NCBI GenBank assembly: GCA_025060275.1
Contig: JANXCJ010000094.1
Location: 1 to 7,699 of the forward strand
Reading direction: 5' to 3'
Source of the DNA: Bacteroidia bacterium
Lineage (GTDB): Bacteria; Bacteroidota; Bacteroidia; SpSt-205
DNA: 7,699 nucleotides
Shown here: piece after piece, positions 6,298 through 7,699 of the stretch
How positions within the stretch are numbered: the stretch's first letter is position 1
Layout: each line of letters starts with the position of its first letter
Notes under the pieces: generated by a model
The model's input: only the letters and a program-made list of their open reading frames with translations
Told to the model about the DNA's origin: nothing
Databases searched by the model: none
Translations under genes and position numbers: made by a program

Positions 6298-6843
6298 TTA
6301 TTTTGCTGCTTTCCATGGAATTTCCTCTGCTGCTACCTTGTAGGTAATATGCCGTCCTAGAACAAATAACCAGTCACTGAGACGATTAAGATATTCAAGG
6401 AAAATAGGAGAAACTGGCTCAATCGCATGGAGCCTCACGAGATGCCGTTCAGCTCTTCGGCATATAGTCCGAGCTATGTGCGCCCATGCCTCTGGTATAC
6501 AACTTCCTGGCAGAATAAAATTCCGCATGGGTGGGATTTCAGCCTGACGACGATCTATGTCTGCTTCCAGGGCTTTCGTCTCCGAGTCTGAGAAGGTAGG
6601 GAGAGGTATGGGTATTTCTGAGCGTCCTGCAGCTAAGTGAGAGCCTATTGTGAAAAGCTGAGATTGAATGCGGCGAATCCACTGTCGGTCTTCTACATCC
6701 ACTACCTGAGCAAGCATGCCGAGTGTAGCGTTCAGCTCATCTATCGTACCATAGGCTTCTATTCGGGCGTCTGCTTTAGATACTCTTACTCCCCCTAATA
6801 GGCTTGTTTCTCCTTTATCCCCTGTGCGTGTATATATCTTCAT
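6298..6843 (-). CDS. PduO-type cob(I)alamin adenosyltransferase
   Basis: The 181-residue enzyme transfers the adenosyl group of ATP to cob(I)alamin, giving adenosylcobalamin and triphosphate in the cytoplasm. The family signature is nearly complete: YTRTGDKGETSLLGGVRVSK (residues 4-23) for ATP binding, YGTIDELNA (31-39), QSQLFTIGSHLA (60-71), FILPG (109-113), RTICRRAER (125-133) and YLNRLSDWLFVLGRH (151-165). By family alignment D35 and R125 correspond to the Asp35-Arg128 salt bridge of Lactobacillus reuteri PduO, and F109 to its Phe112, which helps make four-coordinate cobalamin. Length is normal for the family. The usual FxLPGG has a Ser as second Gly (FILPGS). The gene begins 15 bp after the upstream stop but has its own -7 box. 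No adenosylcobalamin-dependent enzyme is in the window, so its client is unknown. PduO, CobA-substitute and MMAB-like names are all used for this family, so I give no symbol. Confidence 0.95.
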   Translation of the reverse strand: MKIYTRTGDKGETSLLGGVRVSKADARIEAYGTIDELNATLGMLAQVVDVEDRQWIRRIQSQLFTIGSHLAAGRSEIPIPLPTFSDSETKALEADIDRRQAEIPPMRNFILPGSCIPEAWAHIARTICRRAERHLVRLHAIEPVSPIFLEYLNRLSDWLFVLGRHITYKVAAEEIPWKAAK

Positions 6844-6848
6844 TTTCC

Positions 6849-6856
6849 CAAATATA
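6849..6856 (-). promoter_or_regulatory. Bacteroidota -7 promoter element for the cobalamin adenosyltransferase gene
   Basis: The minus strand reads TATATTTG, an exact TAnnTTTG match and identical to the rpsU box. It ends five bases before the ATG at 6843 and sits in a 14-bp gap directly behind the TAG of the upstream gene. No cobalamin riboswitch could fit between this promoter and the start codon. The -33 region falls inside the upstream coding sequence and shows no obvious TTTG. Confidence 0.6.
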
Positions 6857-6857
6857 G

Positions 6858-7397
6858 CTACTCCGCGGCATACATGGCGAGATGTATATACCTTCTCTCA
6901 GGGCTAATGCGCAGATGAATATGCTTTTTATGGGGTGTTTTCCAATGTATATTTCCGACAGGACCTTCTGCTTTGCCGTACCTCTGAGTATAAAAAGAGC
7001 GAATGCGCTGATAACCCTGAGTCAAAACAGAAAAATCCTCATGCTCCCAGGTAAGTGTGAGTGTTCTCACTCTTTTCAGTGTATCTAAATAGTATTCTAC
7101 CCATAAACGTCCCCCTTCCTTTGGGAGATAGCGATAAACACACCCAAGGCTATCTAGATAATAAGCTGAGACACCTTCTATGGTCAGTATCTCCTGGAGC
7201 GAAATCCCTAATAACTCATCTCGGCGAATGCCGCCAAAGACAAGCATCCAGGAGGGAAGACTCTTAGAATCCTCGGAACTCCTGAGGCCGCAATATGATA
7301 GCCAACATAAGCTTCCTATAAATACCCTTTGGATGATCGTAATTTTTCTACTTCTTGCGTATAAGTAGTGGGATAGGGTATATAACCTATCCTCCAT
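6858..7397 (-). CDS. Unrecognised protein with N-terminal hydrophobic segment, possibly a lipoprotein
   Basis: I do not recognise this family. From the ATG at 7397 the protein has 179 residues. Residues about 18-37 (KITIIQRVFIGSLCWLSYCG) are mostly hydrophobic and follow an Arg/Lys-containing stretch. They could be a signal sequence, with LSYC as an atypical lipobox (Tyr before Cys), or a membrane anchor. The remainder looks like a small alpha/beta domain, including LTLTWEHEDF, a helix ending YTQRYGKAEG, and a closing beta hairpin rich in His and Arg (KKHIHLRI, RRYIHLAMY). The open frame extends to an ATG at 7481, but that would overlap the CoA-ligase gene by 95 bp. The ATG at 7397 overlaps it by 11 bp and is preferred. 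Neither ATG has a good Shine-Dalgarno sequence or -7 box. The overlap suggests cotranscription with the ligase. Confidence 0.6.
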   Translation of the reverse strand: MEDRLYTLSHYLYARSRKITIIQRVFIGSLCWLSYCGLRSSEDSKSLPSWMLVFGGIRRDELLGISLQEILTIEGVSAYYLDSLGCVYRYLPKEGGRLWVEYYLDTLKRVRTLTLTWEHEDFSVLTQGYQRIRSFYTQRYGKAEGPVGNIHWKTPHKKHIHLRISPERRYIHLAMYAAE

Positions 7398-7699
7398 GAG
7401 AAGCTCGTCGCATATCCCCGTAAAGGGCTCGCAAAAGACGCCGCATGATTTTATTGGAGGCTGTACGAGGTAATTCCTCAACTACTACTACCTCATGGAG
7501 GTGAAAAAGAGGACTAAGCCGTTCGCGGATAGTAGAAGCTAAAAGAGGGTGCCAATATTCAGGAGCATTAGGATAGCCTAAGCGAGGTACTAGGAATACT
7601 ACAAGCTGCTCAGGACCTCCTTCTGGCGGGGGCACAGCTACCGCTGCTGTCTCCCCCACTCCCTCTATTTGATTAAGGGCTCGTTCTATTTCTGCAGAG
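7387..7699 (-). CDS. Acyl/acetyl-CoA synthetase-like AMP-forming ligase, C-terminal part (start outside window)
   Basis: Reading the minus strand in from the window edge gives SAEIERALNQIEGVGETAAV followed by AVPPPEGGPEQLVVFLVP, the start of the mobile C-terminal domain of ANL-superfamily adenylating enzymes. It ends with VVVVEELPRTASNKIMRRLL, the counterpart of the LPKTRSGKIMRR motif. The Lys in NKIMRR aligns with the catalytic, acetylation-regulated lysine (Lys609 of Salmonella Acs). These enzymes activate a carboxylate with ATP to an acyl-adenylate and then form the acyl-CoA. The substrate is set by the N-terminal domain, which lies beyond base 7699, so acetate versus another acid cannot be decided. 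The GTG at 7659 is an internal Val, not a start, because the domain continues upstream in frame to the edge. About 104 codons are visible, ending in TAG at 7389-7387, inside the next gene's preferred start. Confidence 0.88.
   Translation of the reverse strand, partial: SAEIERALNQIEGVGETAAVAVPPPEGGPEQLVVFLVPRLGYPNAPEYWHPLLASTIRERLSPLFHLHEVVVVEELPRTASNKIMRRLLRALYGDMRRASHGG

Noticed and set aside
6844..6857. Cobalamin riboswitch upstream of the adenosyltransferase
   Set aside because: The gap to the upstream gene is only 14 bp and holds a promoter-like box next to the ATG, leaving no room for a structured leader.
6882..7368. Plus-strand open frames opposite the hydrophobic protein gene
   Set aside because: No recognisable domain, mutual overlap, and they oppose a collinear minus-strand gene set.

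Overview
The window looks like a compact stretch of a Bacteroidota chromosome. Three things point there. The largest protein ends in a gliding-motility-type (CHU_C, type B) C-terminal sorting domain of the type IX secretion system. The promoter-like elements are the Bacteroidota -7 box TAnnTTTG rather than sigma70 -10 boxes. Shine-Dalgarno sequences are mostly absent before the start codons. The order or family cannot be fixed from the sequence alone.

All seven genes I can support lie on the minus strand, so transcription runs from high to low coordinates, with gaps of 14-37 bp or short overlaps. In that order they are: the C-terminal end of an acyl/acetyl-CoA synthetase-like enzyme (7699-7387, start outside the window); an unrecognised membrane-anchored or lipoprotein-like protein (7397-6858); a PduO-type cob(I)alamin adenosyltransferase (6843-6298); a secreted Gly-rich protein with a phage-tail-fibre-like N-terminal module (6260-4809); a small secreted DUF4412-like protein translationally coupled to it (4812-4210); a 1331-residue type IX secreted surface protein with Ig-like, beta-helix, Gly-rich/collagen-like, PKD and CHU_C sorting modules (4190-195); and the start of ribosomal protein bS21 (160-1, truncated by the window edge). 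The bS21 gene is short and easily overlooked.

The middle (6260-195) reads as a cell-surface locus. It holds two unrelated architectures that both carry long polyglycine-type segments, with a small export-targeted protein between them. All three start with signal peptides ending in LW[AS]Q or MWAQ. The flanks (CoA ligase, cobalamin adenosyltransferase, bS21) are housekeeping or metabolic genes.

The most striking non-coding signal is positional. Four of the five starts not overlapped by an upstream gene on the same strand have TAnnTTTG, or a one-mismatch version, ending only 4-6 nt before the ATG, with no Shine-Dalgarno sequence. This predicts leaderless or nearly leaderless mRNAs, including for bS21, and means promoters sit inside very short intergenic gaps. 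I see no RNA genes, CRISPR array, insertion sequence or convincing intrinsic terminator. No stretch over 300 bp lacks a gene.
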